Assembly: GCF_001719165.1 (NCBI RefSeq)
Contig: NZ_CP017057.1
Span: forward strand, 496,001-560,000
From: Erythrobacter litoralis
GTDB lineage: Bacteria > Pseudomonadota > Alphaproteobacteria > Sphingomonadales > Sphingomonadaceae
DNA: 64,000 bases
Direction: 5' to 3'
The first letter of the stretch is position 1, and the number at the start of each line of letters is the position of its first letter. Under the pieces are notes generated by a model. The model had not been told where the DNA came from and made no database searches. It was given only the letters and a program-made list of their open reading frames with translations. Positions 63,074 to 64,000 of this stretch are shown here, in pieces. The position numbers and the translations under genes are program-made.

Positions 63074-64000
63074 TCAGGCGTGGTTCTTGGCGTAGCTCAC
63101 GTCGAAGCGGTCGGCATTCATCACCTTGGTCCAGGCCGAGACGAAATCGCACACGAAAGCGGCTTCGTTGCCCATTTCGGCATAATGTTCGGCCTGCGCG
63201 CGCAGCTGCGAATTCGAACCGAAGACGAGGTCCGCCCGCGTCGCGCGCCAGCGTTCCTTGCCGCTCTTGCGGTCGGTCCCGACATATTCCTCGTCGCCGC
63301 TGTCCTCCACGGGCGCCCACTTGGTCCCCATGTCGAGCAGGTTGACGAAGAAATCGGGCGTCAGCGCGCCGGGCCTGTCGGTCAGCACGCCGGCTTTGCC
63401 GTTGCCGCTTACTGCGCCCAACGCCCGCATCCCGCCGACCAGCACGGTCATTTCGGGGATCGACAGGCCGAGAAGGTGCGCCTTGTCGATCATCATGTCC
63501 TCGGTTTTCACGTCGGCCTTGCTGCGGAGGTAATTGCGGAAGCCGTCGGCGAACGGCTCCATCGGTTCGAAGCTCTCCGCATCGGTGTGTTCCTCTCCAG
63601 CATCGCCGCGTCCGCCCATGAAGGGGACGGTGATTTCGACGCCTGCATCCTTCGCCGCCTTCTCGACCGCCGCCGATCCGGCGAGCACGATCGCATCGGC
63701 CATGCTCATGTTCCCGCGCAGTTCGTCGAGCTTGCCGAGCACTTTCGCCAGTTCATCGGGATCGTTCGCGGCCCAGTCCTTTTGCGGGGCGAGCCGCACG
63801 CGCGCGCCATTGGCGCCGCCGCGATGGTCCGAATGGCGATAGGTCGAGGCCGAGGCCCACGCCGCCTTGACCAGTTCACTCACTGACAGCCCACTGTCGA
63901 GCACCTTGGCCTTGAAGGCGGCCACGTCGCCGTCGGACGGGGCCTTTCCGGCCGGCACCGGGTCCTGCCAGATCAGGTCCTCTTCCGGCACTTCCGGGCC
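63074..64000 (-). CDS. katG: Catalase-peroxidase KatG, C-terminal part (5' end outside window)
   Basis: The last 309 residues or so of a bifunctional haem catalase-peroxidase. It has [45 protein letters not shown] and ends VMNADRFDV, which is the KatG C-terminal domain. The haem-binding N-terminal domain lies beyond the window. It is read towards a terminator, so katG ends its own transcript. KatG removes H2O2 and activates isoniazid-like compounds in other bacteria. Confidence 0.95.
   Translation of the reverse strand, partial: GPEVPEEDLIWQDPVPAGKAPSDGDVAAFKAKVLDSGLSVSELVKAAWASASTYRHSDHRGGANGARVRLAPQKDWAANDPDELAKVLGKLDELRGNMSMADAIVLAGSAAVEKAAKDAGVEITVPFMGGRGDAGEEHTDAESFEPMEPFADGFRNYLRSKADVKTEDMMIDKAHLLGLSIPEMTVLVGGMRALGAVSGNGKAGVLTDRPGALTPDFFVNLLDMGTKWAPVEDSGDEEYVGTDRKSGKERWRATRADLVFGSNSQLRAQAEHYAEMGNEAAFVCDFVSAWTKVMNADRFDVSYAKNHA

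Overview
The window is 64 kb of GC-rich (roughly 65 percent), densely packed bacterial chromosome. Its gene content and protein sequences point to an alphaproteobacterium of the Sphingomonadales, most likely Erythrobacter-like. The clues are a UPF0262 protein, a CC_3452-type secreted protein, a TimA (Tim44-like) adaptor beside secB, a 41-residue zinc-free L36, and the dnaA-rpsT-mutM-ubiE-ubiB-coaBC-dut order. This placement is inference from protein resemblance and was not tested by search. I see no rRNA, tRNA, CRISPR array, insertion sequence or prophage. Most of the window is core genome in short operons, often with 1-11 bp overlaps.

Layout: 1-2150 holds a partial CoA racemase/transferase, a MaoC hydratase and an ExoD-like membrane protein. 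2118-7199 is a four-gene ABC efflux operon (outer-membrane factor, HlyD adaptor, ATPase, DevC-type permease) divergent from a TetR regulator, with two copies of a 16-bp palindrome between them. 7254-13453 carries ftsH, a DUF3667 membrane protein, an orphan ParA ATPase, rpoZ and dnaB. 13602-21179 holds UPF0262, a degenerate GH25-like protein, cytidine deaminase, DUF4197, an M14 carboxypeptidase, a lipoprotein, galE, rpmJ, a HAD hydrolase, a CC_3452-type protein and an HxlR regulator. 21220-27357 holds recQ, a TonB-like protein, a cyclic-nucleotide-binding membrane protein, comM and a secreted ClpP-like protein.

27531-31028 is the conserved rpmH-rnpA-yidD-yidC-engB block (ribosome, RNase P, membrane insertion). 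31134-43254 mixes small metabolism and transport: an alpha/beta-hydrolase fold protein, SDR, VOC, GST, S1/P1 nuclease, LysE exporter, cupin, dapE, a dicarboxylate/glutamate symporter, three small lipoproteins, the nth/K-channel/dapB operon, a sirtuin and DUF202. 43334-52937 runs from a 50-residue protein and a ThiF/MoeB enzyme to dnaA, rpsT, mutM, ubiE-ubiB, DUF4345, coaBC and dut. 53010-61372 holds a DUF4136 lipoprotein, trpS-murJ, secB, then timA, mltA, smr and a Sel1-repeat protein. 61419-64000 holds a DUF2306 membrane protein, a membrane-bound LytTR regulator and the C-terminal part of katG, cut by the window edge.

Nothing in the window is a plainly new multi-gene system. The best leads are single-gene or regulatory oddities: the twin TetR operator, a roughly 150-residue acidic insert inside CoaBC, enzyme folds that have lost catalytic residues (GH25-like, alpha/beta hydrolase), an HxlR-linked nested palindrome, a terminator inside the rpmH-rnpA gap, a strong hairpin just past dnaA, and a MutM whose zinc finger has three cysteines instead of four.
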